A stretch of 64,000 nucleotides of DNA from Bradyrhizobium sp. 195 (GCF_023101665.1 NZ_CP082161.1:4278001-4342000), one strand, 5' to 3'. Numbered from the stretch's first letter, positions 37,779-47,344 are shown. Numbers and translations: made by a program. Notes: generated by a model not told the origin, from the sequence alone.

Positions 37779-37865
37779 GTAGCCCGGATGGAGCGCAGCG
37801 CAATCCGGGGCGGTGCTTCTGCAGCAACAGGCTTCCCGGATTTCGCTGCGCTCCATCCGGGCTAC
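37779..37865. repeat. Palindromic intergenic repeat (GTAGCCCGGATGGAGC type)
   Basis: Arms 37779-37809 (GTAGCCCGGATGGAGCGCAG and onward) and 37835-37865 (ending CTCCATCCGGGCTAC) are inverted copies of about 31 bp with a few mismatches around a 25-base centre. This is a dispersed repeat type seen widely in Bradyrhizobium. It fills the space between the convergent sugE and alpha/beta-hydrolase genes and can fold into a long hairpin acting as terminator. Confidence 0.85.
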
Positions 37866-37888
37866 AAGATCCCAGCGCTACAAGTCTC

Positions 37889-38536
37889 TCAGCGCACGTT
37901 GGCGAGGCGCATGTCGAGATAGGCCGTGATGGTTTCCATCAGCGGCTCGAGTTTGGCGTCGAAGAAATGGTTGGCGCCGGGGATGACCTGCTGGTCGATC
38001 ACGATGCCCTTTTGCGTCTTCAGCTTTTCGACCAGCGTGTTGACGTCCTTGGGCGGCACCACCGCATCCTTCTCGCCGTGCACGATCAGGCCTGACGACG
38101 GGCAGGGCGCGAGGAAGGAGAAGTCGTAGAGATTGGCCGGCGGTGCGATCGAGATGAAGCCTTCGACCTCGGGACGGCGCATCAAGAGCTGCATGCCGAT
38201 CCAGGCGCCGAAGGAGAAGCCGGCGACCCAGCAGGCGCGCGCTTCGGGATTGATGGTCTGCGCCCAGTCAAGCGCGGCCGCCGCATCCGACAATTCGCCG
38301 GTGCCATGGTCGAACGAGCCCTGGCTGCGACCGACGCCGCGGAAGTTGAAGCGCAGCACCGAGAAGCCGCGATGCGCAAACGCGTAGTAGCACTGGTACA
38401 CGATCTGATGGTTCATCGTGCCGTGGAACTGCGGATGCGGATGCAGGATCATCGCGATCGGCGCGTTCTTCTGCTTGGCCGGGTGATAGCGGCCTTCGAG
38501 GCGGCCGGCAGGGCCAGTGAAAATAACTTCAGGCAT
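37889..38536 (-). CDS. Alpha/beta-hydrolase family protein
   Basis: A 215-aa hydrolase of the group usually annotated from its HPHPQFHGTMNH motif (residues 32-43). The nucleophile elbow is GFSFGAWIG (GxSxG). The acid lies in VHGEKDAVVPP and the catalytic His in PGANHFFDAKL. FRGVGRSQGSFD is also typical. No substrate is known for this group. The start is the ATG at 38536 (MPEVIFTGPAGRLEGRY). It ends just after the palindromic repeat. Confidence 0.88.
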   Translation of the reverse strand: MPEVIFTGPAGRLEGRYHPAKQKNAPIAMILHPHPQFHGTMNHQIVYQCYYAFAHRGFSVLRFNFRGVGRSQGSFDHGTGELSDAAAALDWAQTINPEARACWVAGFSFGAWIGMQLLMRRPEVEGFISIAPPANLYDFSFLAPCPSSGLIVHGEKDAVVPPKDVNTLVEKLKTQKGIVIDQQVIPGANHFFDAKLEPLMETITAYLDMRLANVR

Positions 38537-38874
38537 GGATGTCTCTGATTGAGTCCCTTGGAGGTGATCCCTGCGCAATCAACCCGACCGTGGCTCCATC
38601 AGCGTTGCCGCCGACAAAAGCACGAATGGAGGTTGGAGAGGCGCGCCCTCGGATGATGCGCGAGTGGCGCGCGGGTGAACTGACGCGCGCCTTCTAACAC
38701 GAGGCAAGGGTCAAAAAGCAAGCTTCTTCGACATCTCTCAATGGGCTCAAGAGCTTAGCCAGTCATCGCAGCGTCATGCCCGACCTGCCGCGGGTTATGG
38801 GGATGTTGCCTGGGTTCAATCGGGAGATGGCAGGGCCGGCTCTCCGCCGTAGCGTACCGATCAACCGATTGGAA
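38537..38874. other. 338-base region with no gene seen
   Basis: Lies between the LytTR gene stop and the hydrolase gene start, both on the minus strand. It must hold the hydrolase promoter. A GC-rich patch with GCGCGC clusters sits at 38640-38700, but I find no hairpin with a T-tract, no tRNA and no convincing small ORF. Confidence 0.4.
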
Positions 38875-39867
38875 TCACGACTGTTTATGGATCTCCGGCC
38901 GATCGGCTGGGGCGATTCCCACCGGGGCGGTTCGGCCTCCGAGCGAGGCGACCGCCGGCCGGTAACGCCGGCTGCCTCCGAGCGTCTGCCCGTTGTCGAA
39001 GGCGAGCTCGAAATCTCCTGAAGCTTTCAAGTCCACGCCGCGCACCCGGTCGAGATTGGCAAGCTTGGTCCGATGAACGCGAACGATGGAAAAGCGCGCC
39101 AGCTCCCTTTCTGCCGCTGCCAGCGTGCCCCGAATCAGGTGCTGGGTGCCATCGGCGAGGCTGTATTCGATGTAGTTGCCGGCGGAAGCGACCCAGATTA
39201 TGTCGCGCGACACCACGCGAATGCGGCTCGTACCGTCGCGCAGCCAGATCAATTCGGGGGATGACGACCGTTGCGGGGCGGGCGGTGCCGAGGCAGCGAC
39301 CGCGGCCCTCCTCAGCTCACGCCGGCTTTCGAACAGCCAGAGCGTGCCGGCGATCAGGACAACGGCCACTGCGTCCTTGCGAAATTCGTACAGGACCGTC
39401 GCGAGCGAGAAATGGAAGTCGTAGGCGCTTCCAGCCAGCCAGAACACGAGCTTCCGCACCCAGACCATGCCGGTGATGTGGAGGGCGGAGAAGCCGAGCA
39501 GGGCGATCGCCCCGATTCCTGCCCGCGCGGCGAGGCCGGGTGTTCGGCGCATGCGGCGGACCGCCAGCACCAGGATCGGCAGCAGCAGCAGGATGACGGC
39601 GATGCTCGACATCTCCCAGAACAGCCGCCGGCCGACGTCGTAGCTGTCGCCGCGCCAGGCGGCGTCCTGAGCGCCCGAAAACGCATTGACGATTCCGATC
39701 GCGAGCGCGACGGCCGAAATCGCAACGAACATCGTCCGGTCGCCGCCGCTGATCCCCAGGGACCCGCGACTCGTCCCAACCGCCGGCGGCTCATCCCCTC
39801 GGCTCCGATTCTGATCCCAAACCGGCTCGACGCGCTCCGTGGGCGGGGCATTTTCGGTGTCAGCCAT
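38875..39867 (-). CDS. Membrane-anchored LytTR-type DNA-binding regulator
   Basis: A 330-aa protein with about four transmembrane helices (about residues 45-190) and a C-terminal LytTR domain. The LytTR domain shows VVSRDIIWVASAGNYIEYSL, then RGTLAAAERELARFSIVRVH, RTKLANLDRV, and DFELAFDNGQTLGGSRRYRP. This arrangement is a one-component regulator in which a membrane signal would act directly on DNA binding. The start is the ATG at 39867. It is divergent from the acyltransferase gene across only 44 bases, so both promoters and the operator must overlap. That makes the acyltransferase the likely target. Confidence 0.88.
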   Translation of the reverse strand: MADTENAPPTERVEPVWDQNRSRGDEPPAVGTSRGSLGISGGDRTMFVAISAVALAIGIVNAFSGAQDAAWRGDSYDVGRRLFWEMSSIAVILLLLPILVLAVRRMRRTPGLAARAGIGAIALLGFSALHITGMVWVRKLVFWLAGSAYDFHFSLATVLYEFRKDAVAVVLIAGTLWLFESRRELRRAAVAASAPPAPQRSSSPELIWLRDGTSRIRVVSRDIIWVASAGNYIEYSLADGTQHLIRGTLAAAERELARFSIVRVHRTKLANLDRVRGVDLKASGDFELAFDNGQTLGGSRRYRPAVASLGGRTAPVGIAPADRPEIHKQS

Positions 39868-39911
39868 GGCCCGAAAACCGCATTTGTCGTCCCGTCGAGG
39901 AGCAGAAAACC

Positions 39912-41099
39912 ATGACAACACCACAGCAATTCCAAAACCCGGAAAGACGTATCGATCTGGACTGGGTGCGGATTTTAGCCTTCGGGCTGCTGATCTTCTA
40001 CCACGTCGGCATGCTCTACGTGTCCTGGGGATTTCACATCAAGAGCGTGCACCGGCTGACCTGGCTTGAACCCGTGATGCTTTTCCTCAACCCCTGGCGG
40101 CTGTCGCTGCTGTTCCTGGTGTCGGGGATTGCCACCCGCTTCATGCTCGGCAAGTCCAGTCTGGCCTCGCTTGCCGGCGCACGGTCGGCGCGGCTGCTGA
40201 TTCCGCTGATCTTCGGCATGCTCGTGATCGTGCCGCCGCAATCCTATCTCCAGATCGTGGAAAGCCTCGGCTATCCCGCGGGCTTTTTCGATTTCTACGC
40301 CAGGCACTACTTTGCCTTCGGTGCGCAATTCTGTCCGAACCCATGCATCGTGCTGCCGACCTGGAACCATCTCTGGTTCGTGGTCTATCTGTGGGTCTAC
40401 ACAATGGCCTTGATCGGCGTGCTCGCGCTATGGCCGGCTGGCGCCGACTGGGCTGGTCGGAAGCTGGTGCTCGCCGGACCATGGCTCCTGATCGTGCCCT
40501 GCCTGCTGTTTGCGGCCTGGCGTCTGGTGCTGTTCCCGGCTTTCCCGTCGACGCATGCGCTGTTCGGCGACTGGTACAACCACGCCGACCACGCGACGGC
40601 CTTCTTGTTCGGCTTCCTGCTGGCGAAGCAGGAGGGGATCTGGCGCGATGTCGAGCGCCATCGCTGGGCGGCACTGGTGGCTGCAGCCGCCTGCTTCTCT
40701 GCCTTCATCCTGGTTCGCGCCGGTCTGTTCGTGCCGTCGCCCGGGCTGAAGTGGTTCGCGTCCCTGGCCTATGGTTGCTATCAATGGCTCGCGATCGCCG
40801 CCGTGCTGGGCTTTGCGCGACGCTACTTCACAGCCGACAGCCCCGTGCGCCGCTATCTGACTGACGCGATCTTCCCGTACTACATCATGCATCAGACCGC
40901 GATCATCGTGATCGCGCATCAATTGCATGACAGCGGGCTCCCGGCTGGGATCGAAGCCGCCATTGTCATCATTGGAACGGCACTCACATGTGTCGCTACC
41001 TATGAACTCGTCCGGCGCATCGCCTGGCTGCGGCCGCTGTTCGGATTGCGGGCGGTGCCGCGGCCGGTCGCCAGGATGGAGCAGCACCAGCCGGCCTGA
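39912..41099 (+). CDS. Acyltransferase-3 / OpgC-like membrane protein
   Basis: A 395-aa integral membrane protein with about ten helices. It starts with the family motif RIDLDWVRILAFGLLIFYHV (the conserved active-site His is in FYHVG). PTWNHLWFVVYLWVYT and the closing IFPYYIMHQTAIIVIAHQLH are also typical. Relatives acylate or succinylate periplasmic glucans and other polysaccharides. The acceptor is unknown. Divergent pairing with a membrane LytTR regulator suggests regulated surface modification. Confidence 0.85.
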   Translation: MTTPQQFQNPERRIDLDWVRILAFGLLIFYHVGMLYVSWGFHIKSVHRLTWLEPVMLFLNPWRLSLLFLVSGIATRFMLGKSSLASLAGARSARLLIPLIFGMLVIVPPQSYLQIVESLGYPAGFFDFYARHYFAFGAQFCPNPCIVLPTWNHLWFVVYLWVYTMALIGVLALWPAGADWAGRKLVLAGPWLLIVPCLLFAAWRLVLFPAFPSTHALFGDWYNHADHATAFLFGFLLAKQEGIWRDVERHRWAALVAAAACFSAFILVRAGLFVPSPGLKWFASLAYGCYQWLAIAAVLGFARRYFTADSPVRRYLTDAIFPYYIMHQTAIIVIAHQLHDSGLPAGIEAAIVIIGTALTCVATYELVRRIAWLRPLFGLRAVPRPVARMEQHQPA

Positions 41100-41150
41100 T
41101 GCGCGCGGCCGTCCGATTGGCCGGATGACAAAAGGTGCTAAGAGGGCGAG

Positions 41151-42290
41151 ATGCCGACCCGTGTCTATCTCGACTGGAACGCGACCACGCCGCTGCGCCC
41201 CGAGGCGCGGGCGGCGATGGCTGCGGCCTTTGATCTGGTCGGCAATCCGTCGTCGGTGCATGCCGAGGGGCGCGAGGCGCGGCGATTGGTCGAGGAGGCC
41301 CGCGCCGAACTTGCCATGGCAGTCGGCGCGGTGCCGCGGAACGTGGTCTTCACCTCGACCGGAACCGAGGCCAATGCGCTGGCCCTGTCACCGGGGCTGC
41401 GTGGACCGTCCGGCGGCCCAGTTGAGCGGCTGCTGGTCTCGGCGGTTGAGCACGCCTCGGTGCTGGCAGGTGGCCGGTTCCCGGGTGCCACGATCGGTCT
41501 GGTCCAGGTCACGCGCTCCGGCGTGGTGGACCTCGAGCATCTGAAGGCCCAGCTCAATAACGGCCCGCCGGCGCTGGTTTCGGTCATGGCCGCCAACAAC
41601 GAGACGGGCGCGCTCCAACCGGTCGCCGATGTCGCAGGAATCGTCCACGAGGCTGGCGGCCTGCTACACGTCGATGCGATCCAGGCACTTGGCAAAATCC
41701 CGTTCGACATCAGGGACGTAGGCACCGATCTTGCTACTTTTTCTGCGCACAAGATCGGCGGCCCCAAGGGGATCGGCGCCCTGGTGGTGGCAGAGGGAAT
41801 CGTTGGACTGGAGCCGGTACTGCGGGGCGGAGGACAGGAGCTCAACCGTCGCGCCGGAACCGAGAATGTGGCCGGCATTGCCGGCTTTGGTGCGGCAGTG
41901 AAGGCCGCGCTTCAGACTCTGCGGGAGGATGCGGAGCACATGGCAACCCTCAGAAATCGTTTGGAAAATGGCATCCGAGAAATTGCAGACGCAACGATCT
42001 TTTCGGAGGAGGTTGAGCGGTTGCCAAATACCGTCCTGTTCACCGCGCCCGCCCTCAAGGCCGAGACCGCCGTGATTGGCTTCGACCTCGAAGGCGTCGC
42101 AGTTTCCTCTGGTTCGGCCTGTTCTTCGGGCAAGGTCCAGCCGTCCCACGTTCTTTCCGCCATGGGCTTTGACCCGGTGGTGTCCCAGGGAGCGGTGCGT
42201 CTCAGTCTGGGCTGGTCCACGGAACCAGATGACATCAACAGGGCGTTAGAGGCTTGGCGAAAGCTCGGTAATAGCCTACTTAAGCACTAA
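41151..42290 (+). CDS. Cysteine desulfurase, IscS/NifS type (group I)
   Basis: PLP enzyme that takes sulfur from cysteine for Fe-S clusters, 379 aa. The start is MPTRVYLDWNATTPLRPEAR. The PLP lysine is in TFSAHKIGGPKGIGALVV. The persulfide cysteine loop VSSGSACSSGKVQPSHVL is the long flexible group I type, unlike the SufS at 46097. It heads the suf gene cluster and ends 113 bases before sufB. An Rrf2-family regulator, often found here, is absent. It may supply sulfur to Suf or to tRNA thiolation. Confidence 0.93.
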   Translation: MPTRVYLDWNATTPLRPEARAAMAAAFDLVGNPSSVHAEGREARRLVEEARAELAMAVGAVPRNVVFTSTGTEANALALSPGLRGPSGGPVERLLVSAVEHASVLAGGRFPGATIGLVQVTRSGVVDLEHLKAQLNNGPPALVSVMAANNETGALQPVADVAGIVHEAGGLLHVDAIQALGKIPFDIRDVGTDLATFSAHKIGGPKGIGALVVAEGIVGLEPVLRGGGQELNRRAGTENVAGIAGFGAAVKAALQTLREDAEHMATLRNRLENGIREIADATIFSEEVERLPNTVLFTAPALKAETAVIGFDLEGVAVSSGSACSSGKVQPSHVLSAMGFDPVVSQGAVRLSLGWSTEPDDINRALEAWRKLGNSLLKH

Positions 42291-42403
42291 GCGATGAAAC
42301 ACGGCTTGAACGGTTCTAAGCCCGTGCTTTCCGCACAGAAACATCGTAATACTCGTTCGAGTTTGATCCACCGCGGTCCTTGAAACCGCGAGCGGAGGAT
42401 GGA

Positions 42404-43900
42404 ATGCCAGCCGTACAAGAGACGGTCGAGCGCGTGAAGCGCATCGACGTCGACCAGTATCGTTATGGGTTTGAGACCCTGATCGACTCCGAGAAGGCCC
42501 CCAAGGGGTTGTCGGAAGAGATCGTAAAGTTCATCTCGCAGAAGAAGAACGAACCCGCCTGGATGCTCCAGTGGCGGCTTGAGGCCTATCGGCGTTGGCT
42601 GACCATGGTTGAGCCGACCTGGGCGCGCGTCGACTATCCCAAGATCGACTTCCAGGACCTCTATTATTACGCGGCGCCGAAGCCGAAGAAGACGGTCACC
42701 TCGCTCGACGAGATCGATCCGGAGATCCTGAAGACCTACGAAAAGCTCGGCATCCCCCTGCGGGAAGTCGCCATGCTCGAGGGCGTCGAGCCAAAGCCCG
42801 GCGAGGAAGACCCGGCCCGGCGCAAGATCGCGGTCGACGCGGTGTTCGATTCGGTCTCGGTGGCAACCACGTTCAAGGCGGAGCTGAAGAAGGCCGGCGT
42901 GATCTTCATGCCGATCTCGGAGGCGATCCGCGAGCATCCCGAGCTGGTGCAGAAATATCTGGGATCGGTGGTTCCGACCTCGGACAATTTCTATGCGACG
43001 CTGAACTCGGCGGTGTTCTCCGACGGCTCGTTCGTCTATGTGCCGCCCGGCGTGCGCTGCCCGATGGAGCTGTCGACCTATTTCCGCATCAACGAGCGCA
43101 ACACCGGCCAGTTCGAGCGCACGCTGATCATCGCGGACAAGGGCTCCTACGTCTCCTATCTCGAGGGCTGCACCGCGCCGCAGCGTGACGAGAACCAGCT
43201 GCATGCCGCCGTGGTCGAACTCGTCGCGCATGACGACGCCGAGATCAAATATTCGACGGTGCAGAACTGGTATCCCGGCAATTCGGAAGGCAAGGGCGGC
43301 ATCTACAATTTCGTCACCAAGCGTGGCGACTGCCGCGGCAACAACTCCAAGATCTCCTGGACGCAGGTCGAAACCGGTTCGGCGATCACCTGGAAGTACC
43401 CGAGCTGCATCCTGCGCGGTGATAATTCGCGTGGCGAGTTCTACTCGATTGCGATCTCGAACGGCTTCCAGCAGGTCGATTCGGGCACCAAGATGATCCA
43501 TCTCGGCAAGAACACGTCGAGCCGCATCATCTCCAAGGGCATTGCCGCCGGCAAATCGCAGAACACCTATCGCGGGCTCGTGACGGCGCATCGCAAGGCG
43601 ACCGGCGCGCGCAACTTCACCGCCTGCGACTCCCTGCTGATCGGCGACAAATGCGGCGCGCACACCGTGCCGTATATCGAAGCCAAGAACTCGTCGGCGA
43701 CGTTCGAGCACGAGGCCACGACCTCGAAAATCTCCGAGGACGTGCTGTTTTACTGCGTCCAGCGCGGGCTTTCGCAGGAAGAGGCCGTCGGCCTCGTCGT
43801 CAACGGCTTCGTCAAGGACGTGCTTCAGCAGCTCCCGATGGAGTTCGCCGTGGAAGCGCAGAAGCTGATCTCGATCTCGCTTGAAGGGTCGGTTGGCTAG
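42404..43900 (+). CDS. sufB: Fe-S cluster scaffold subunit SufB
   Basis: Core scaffold of the SufBCD complex on which Fe-S clusters are built, 498 aa. Landmarks are [60 protein letters not shown], and the C-terminal [16 protein letters not shown] holding the functional Cys equivalent to E. coli C405. The start is the ATG at 42404 with GGAGGA 5-10 bases upstream; an earlier ATG at 42380 lacks a site. A palindromic repeat separates it from sufC. Confidence 0.96.
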   Translation: MPAVQETVERVKRIDVDQYRYGFETLIDSEKAPKGLSEEIVKFISQKKNEPAWMLQWRLEAYRRWLTMVEPTWARVDYPKIDFQDLYYYAAPKPKKTVTSLDEIDPEILKTYEKLGIPLREVAMLEGVEPKPGEEDPARRKIAVDAVFDSVSVATTFKAELKKAGVIFMPISEAIREHPELVQKYLGSVVPTSDNFYATLNSAVFSDGSFVYVPPGVRCPMELSTYFRINERNTGQFERTLIIADKGSYVSYLEGCTAPQRDENQLHAAVVELVAHDDAEIKYSTVQNWYPGNSEGKGGIYNFVTKRGDCRGNNSKISWTQVETGSAITWKYPSCILRGDNSRGEFYSIAISNGFQQVDSGTKMIHLGKNTSSRIISKGIAAGKSQNTYRGLVTAHRKATGARNFTACDSLLIGDKCGAHTVPYIEAKNSSATFEHEATTSKISEDVLFYCVQRGLSQEEAVGLVVNGFVKDVLQQLPMEFAVEAQKLISISLEGSVG

Positions 43901-43906
43901 CTTCGG

Positions 43907-44012
43907 CCTCATCCTGAGGAGGCCGCACAAGCGGCCGTCTCGAAGGATGGCTACCGGAAAGATTGTTGGCCTCGCCCTTCGAGACGCGCCTCCGGCGCTC
44001 CTCAGGGTGAGG
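43907..44012. repeat. Palindromic repeat inside the suf operon (CCTCATCCTGAGGAG type)
   Basis: Terminal arms CCTCATCCTGAGGAG (43907-43921) and CTCCTCAGGGTGAGG (43998-44012), with inner arms GTCTCGAAGGATGG and CCCTTCGAGAC also inverted. It folds into a long imperfect hairpin. The same type is dispersed in Bradyrhizobium genomes. It starts 7 bases after the sufB stop and ends 19 bases before sufC. Confidence 0.85.
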
Positions 44013-44031
44013 GGATAGATGGAAAAACATC

Positions 44032-44784
44032 ATGGCTTTGCTTGAAGTGAAAGACCTGAAGGTTCGTGTCGAGGAGCGTGAGATCCTCCACGGGCTGACG
44101 CTGACCGTGAACGAAGGCGAGATCCACGCCATCATGGGGCCGAACGGCTCCGGCAAGTCGACGCTCTCCCACGTCATCGCCGGCAAGCCCGGCTATGAGG
44201 TCACCGACGGCCAAATCCTGTTTCGGGGCGAGGACCTCCTGGAGATGTCGCCCGATATGCGCGCCGCCAAGGGCGTTTTCCTGGCGTTCCAGTACCCGGT
44301 CGAGATTCCCGGCGTCGCCACCATGAATTTTCTGCGCACGGCACTGAACGCCCAGCGCAAGGCGCGCGGCGAGGATGAGTTCTCCACCCCGGACTTCCTC
44401 AGGAAGGTTCGCGAGGTCTCGAAGTCGCTGAACATTCCGCAGGACATGCTCAAGCGCGGCGTCAATGTCGGCTTCTCCGGCGGTGAGAAGAAGCGCAACG
44501 AGGTGCTGCAGATGGCGCTGTTCGAGCCGAGCCTGTGCATCCTGGACGAGATGGATTCCGGCCTCGACATCGACGCGCTGCGCATTGCGGCCGACGGCGT
44601 CAACGCGCTGCACTCGCCCAAGCGCGCGATGGTCGTGATCACCCATTATCAGCGGCTCCTGAACTACATCGTGCCCGACGTCGTGCACGTGATGTCGAAG
44701 GGCCGTGTCGTGAAGAGCGGCGGCAAGGAACTGGCGCTGGAGCTGGAAGCGTCCGGCTACGCCCAGTTCGAGGATGCCGCGTAA
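44032..44784 (+). CDS. sufC: Fe-S cluster assembly ATPase SufC
   Basis: ABC-type ATPase that powers SufBCD, cytosolic, 250 aa. Walker A is GPNGSGKSTL, the signature is FSGGEKKRNEVLQM, and Walker B is LCILDEMDSGLDIDAL. The switch histidine lies in VVITHYQRLLNYI. A sufD start follows after 11 bases. The start MALLEVKDLKVRVEER matches the family. Confidence 0.97.
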   Translation: MALLEVKDLKVRVEEREILHGLTLTVNEGEIHAIMGPNGSGKSTLSHVIAGKPGYEVTDGQILFRGEDLLEMSPDMRAAKGVFLAFQYPVEIPGVATMNFLRTALNAQRKARGEDEFSTPDFLRKVREVSKSLNIPQDMLKRGVNVGFSGGEKKRNEVLQMALFEPSLCILDEMDSGLDIDALRIAADGVNALHSPKRAMVVITHYQRLLNYIVPDVVHVMSKGRVVKSGGKELALELEASGYAQFEDAA

Positions 44785-44795
44785 GGAATTTTGCG

Positions 44796-46100
44796 ATGAA
44801 CGTTGCTGTGGCAAAGACCGGAAAGGGCCGCGCGGTGAGCGATCTCTTCACCAGCGCCGAGGGCCGGCTGCCGGGTTCGTCCGCGGTCACGGCAGTGCGC
44901 CGCGAGGCGTTCGAGACCTATGAGCGTCTCGGCCTGCCGCACCGCCGGATCGAGGAATGGAAATACACTGACCTGCGCGCATTGGTCGGCGAGGTGCTGC
45001 CGCTGGCAGCCGCGCCCGATGCGGCCGCGCTGAAACGCGCTGCGGATGCGGTGAAGGCGCATGCGATCGACGGTGCCCACAAGCTGGTGCTGGTCGATGG
45101 CGTGCTCGCAGCGGATCTGTCCGACGTGAAGGCGCTTGTCGCCGAGGCGGGCTTCAAGACGCTGCGCGAGACGCTGGAGAAGGATGCCGGTCTGCTGAGG
45201 ACTGCGTCCACCGATGCCGTGATCGCGCTGAACGCGGCGATGGCGACCGACGGCGTCGTGTTGTCGATCGCCGACGGCGCCAAGCTGTCCGCGCCGATCC
45301 AGATCATTCACATCGCGACCGCCGCATCGGCGTCGTCCTTCACCCGCTCGCAGGTCACGATCGGGAACGGCGCTCGCGTCACCATCGTTGAGACTTTCGT
45401 CTCGGCGGATGCCAAGGCCTACCAGGTCAATGACGCCATCCTTGTCTCGGTCGGCGACGACGCCGACGTTGCTCATATCCGCCTGATGGATGACGCGCCC
45501 GACGCGGTGAACGTGTCGTCGCACTTCGTCACCATCGGCGCGAACGTAAAATTCAACTTCTTCAACATGACCACCGGCGCTGCGGTCAGCCGCCTCCAGG
45601 GCTTCATCACGCTGGCGGGTGAGGGTAGCGAGCTCTCCGCCAACGGCGTGAACCTGTTGCAGAAGACCGAGCATGGCGACACCACGCTGGTGGTCGACCA
45701 CGCCGTACCGAACTGCGTCAGCCGCGAAGTCTTCCGCGCCGTGATCGACGACCGCGCCCATTCGGTGTTCCAGGGCCGCATCATCGTCCGTCCCGACGCG
45801 CAGAAGACCGACGGCAAGATGATGACCCGTGCGCTGCTGCTCTCGGACGAAGCCGAGGCCGACAACAAGCCGGAGCTCGAGATCTTCGCCGACGACGTCT
45901 CCTGCGGCCACGGCGCCACCGCCGGCGCGCTCGACGACAGCCTACTGTTCTATCTGAAGGCGCGCGGCCTGCCGGAGAAGCAGGCCCAGGCGCTGCTGAT
46001 CCAGGCCTTCGTCGGCGAGGCGATCGAACAGATTGCCGATGACGGCTTGCGCGAGCACGTGATCGGCATTGCTGAGCGTTGGCTGGAGCGGCGCCAATGA
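44796..46100 (+). CDS. sufD: Fe-S cluster assembly protein SufD
   Basis: Partner of SufB in the SufBC2D complex, needed for iron entry; 434 aa. Marks are the RRIEEWKYTDLRALV motif, VVDHAVPNCVSREVFRAVID, SVFQGRIIVRPDAQKTDGKM and SCGHGATAGALDDSLLFYLK with the conserved His. The start is the ATG at 44796 (MNVAVAKTGKGRAVSDLFTS). Its stop codon overlaps the sufS start in an ATGA, so the two are translationally coupled. Confidence 0.96.
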   Translation: MNVAVAKTGKGRAVSDLFTSAEGRLPGSSAVTAVRREAFETYERLGLPHRRIEEWKYTDLRALVGEVLPLAAAPDAAALKRAADAVKAHAIDGAHKLVLVDGVLAADLSDVKALVAEAGFKTLRETLEKDAGLLRTASTDAVIALNAAMATDGVVLSIADGAKLSAPIQIIHIATAASASSFTRSQVTIGNGARVTIVETFVSADAKAYQVNDAILVSVGDDADVAHIRLMDDAPDAVNVSSHFVTIGANVKFNFFNMTTGAAVSRLQGFITLAGEGSELSANGVNLLQKTEHGDTTLVVDHAVPNCVSREVFRAVIDDRAHSVFQGRIIVRPDAQKTDGKMMTRALLLSDEAEADNKPELEIFADDVSCGHGATAGALDDSLLFYLKARGLPEKQAQALLIQAFVGEAIEQIADDGLREHVIGIAERWLERRQ

Positions 46101-47344
46101 GCACGCATCCCGCTGTCAAGAACGGCGCCTACGATGTCGCGCGCGTGCGCCAGGATTTCCCGGCGCTCGCCATGCAGGTCTACGGCAAGAATCTGGTCTA
46201 TCTCGACAACGCCGCCTCTGCGCAGAAGCCGAGTGCCGTGCTCGATCGCATGACGCAGGCCTACAGTAGCGAATACGCCAACGTGCATCGCGGCCTGCAC
46301 TACCTCGCTAACGCTGCGACTGAAGCCTATGAGGGCGGCCGCGCCAAGGTGGCGCAGTTCATCAATGCGCCCCGGACGGAAGAGGTGATCTTCACCCGCA
46401 ACGCGACGGAGGCGATCAATCTGGTCGCGTCTTCGTGGGGTGGCCCGAATATCGGAGAAGGCGACGAGATCGTCATTTCGATCATGGAGCACCACTCCAA
46501 CATCGTGCCCTGGCATTTCCTGAGGGAGCGCCAGGGGGCTGTGATCAAATGGGCGCCGGTCGACGACGAGGGCAATTTCCTCATCGACGAGTTCGAGAAG
46601 CTGTTGACAGCCAAGACCAAGCTGGTCGCGATTACGCAGATGTCGAACGCGCTCGGCACCATCGTGCCGGTGAAGGACGTCGTGAAGATCGCCCATGCAC
46701 GCGGCATTCCCGTGCTGGTCGACGGCAGCCAGGGCGCGGTGCATCTGCCGGTCGACGTCCAGGACCTCGGCTGCGACTTCTACGTCTTCACCGGTCACAA
46801 GGTTTATGGCCCGACCGGCATCGGCGTGCTCTGGGCCAAGTATGACCATCTTGTCGCGATGCGCCCCTTCAACGGCGGCGGCGAGATGATCCGCGAGGTC
46901 TCGCGCGACATCGTCACCTATGGCGATCCCCCGCACAAATTCGAGGCGGGCACGCCCGCGATCGTCGAGGCGGTGGGCCTTGGTGCCGCCATCGACTACG
47001 TCAATTCGATCGGCAAGGAGCGCATCGCCGCCCACGAGCACGATCTCACCACCTATGCCCAGGAACGGCTGCGCGAGATCAATTCGCTGCGGTTGATCGG
47101 AACGGCGCGGGGCAAGGGCCCGGTGATCTCCTTTGAGCTCAAGGGCGCGCACGCCCACGATGTCGCTACCGTGATCGACCGCCAGGGCATCGCGGTGCGC
47201 GCCGGCACCCATTGCGTGATGCCGCTTTTAGAGTGGTTCAACGTCACGGCCACCTGCCGGGCCTCGTTCGGCATGTATAATACGCGGGAAGAAGTCGATC
47301 ATCTGGCACAGGCGCTTTTGAAGGCGCGGGATTTGTTCGCATGA
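46097..47344 (+). CDS. sufS: Cysteine desulfurase SufS (group II)
   Basis: PLP-dependent sulfur donor of the Suf system, 415 aa. The PLP lysine is in FYVFTGHKVYGPTGIGVLW. The active cysteine lies in the short rigid loop VRAGTHCVMPLLEWF, the group II type (E. coli SufS has RTGHHCAMP). No sufE is nearby in the window. The start is the ATG at 46097, within the sufD stop. A TTG upstream at 46079 lies inside sufD and is unlikely. It overlaps sufT by ATGA. Confidence 0.96.
   Translation: MSTHPAVKNGAYDVARVRQDFPALAMQVYGKNLVYLDNAASAQKPSAVLDRMTQAYSSEYANVHRGLHYLANAATEAYEGGRAKVAQFINAPRTEEVIFTRNATEAINLVASSWGGPNIGEGDEIVISIMEHHSNIVPWHFLRERQGAVIKWAPVDDEGNFLIDEFEKLLTAKTKLVAITQMSNALGTIVPVKDVVKIAHARGIPVLVDGSQGAVHLPVDVQDLGCDFYVFTGHKVYGPTGIGVLWAKYDHLVAMRPFNGGGEMIREVSRDIVTYGDPPHKFEAGTPAIVEAVGLGAAIDYVNSIGKERIAAHEHDLTTYAQERLREINSLRLIGTARGKGPVISFELKGAHAHDVATVIDRQGIAVRAGTHCVMPLLEWFNVTATCRASFGMYNTREEVDHLAQALLKARDLFA

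Noticed and set aside
45364..45389. GGAAC-N17-CGTT, a second EcfG-like match
   Set aside because: It lies in the middle of sufD on the coding strand with no gene start near it; most likely chance.
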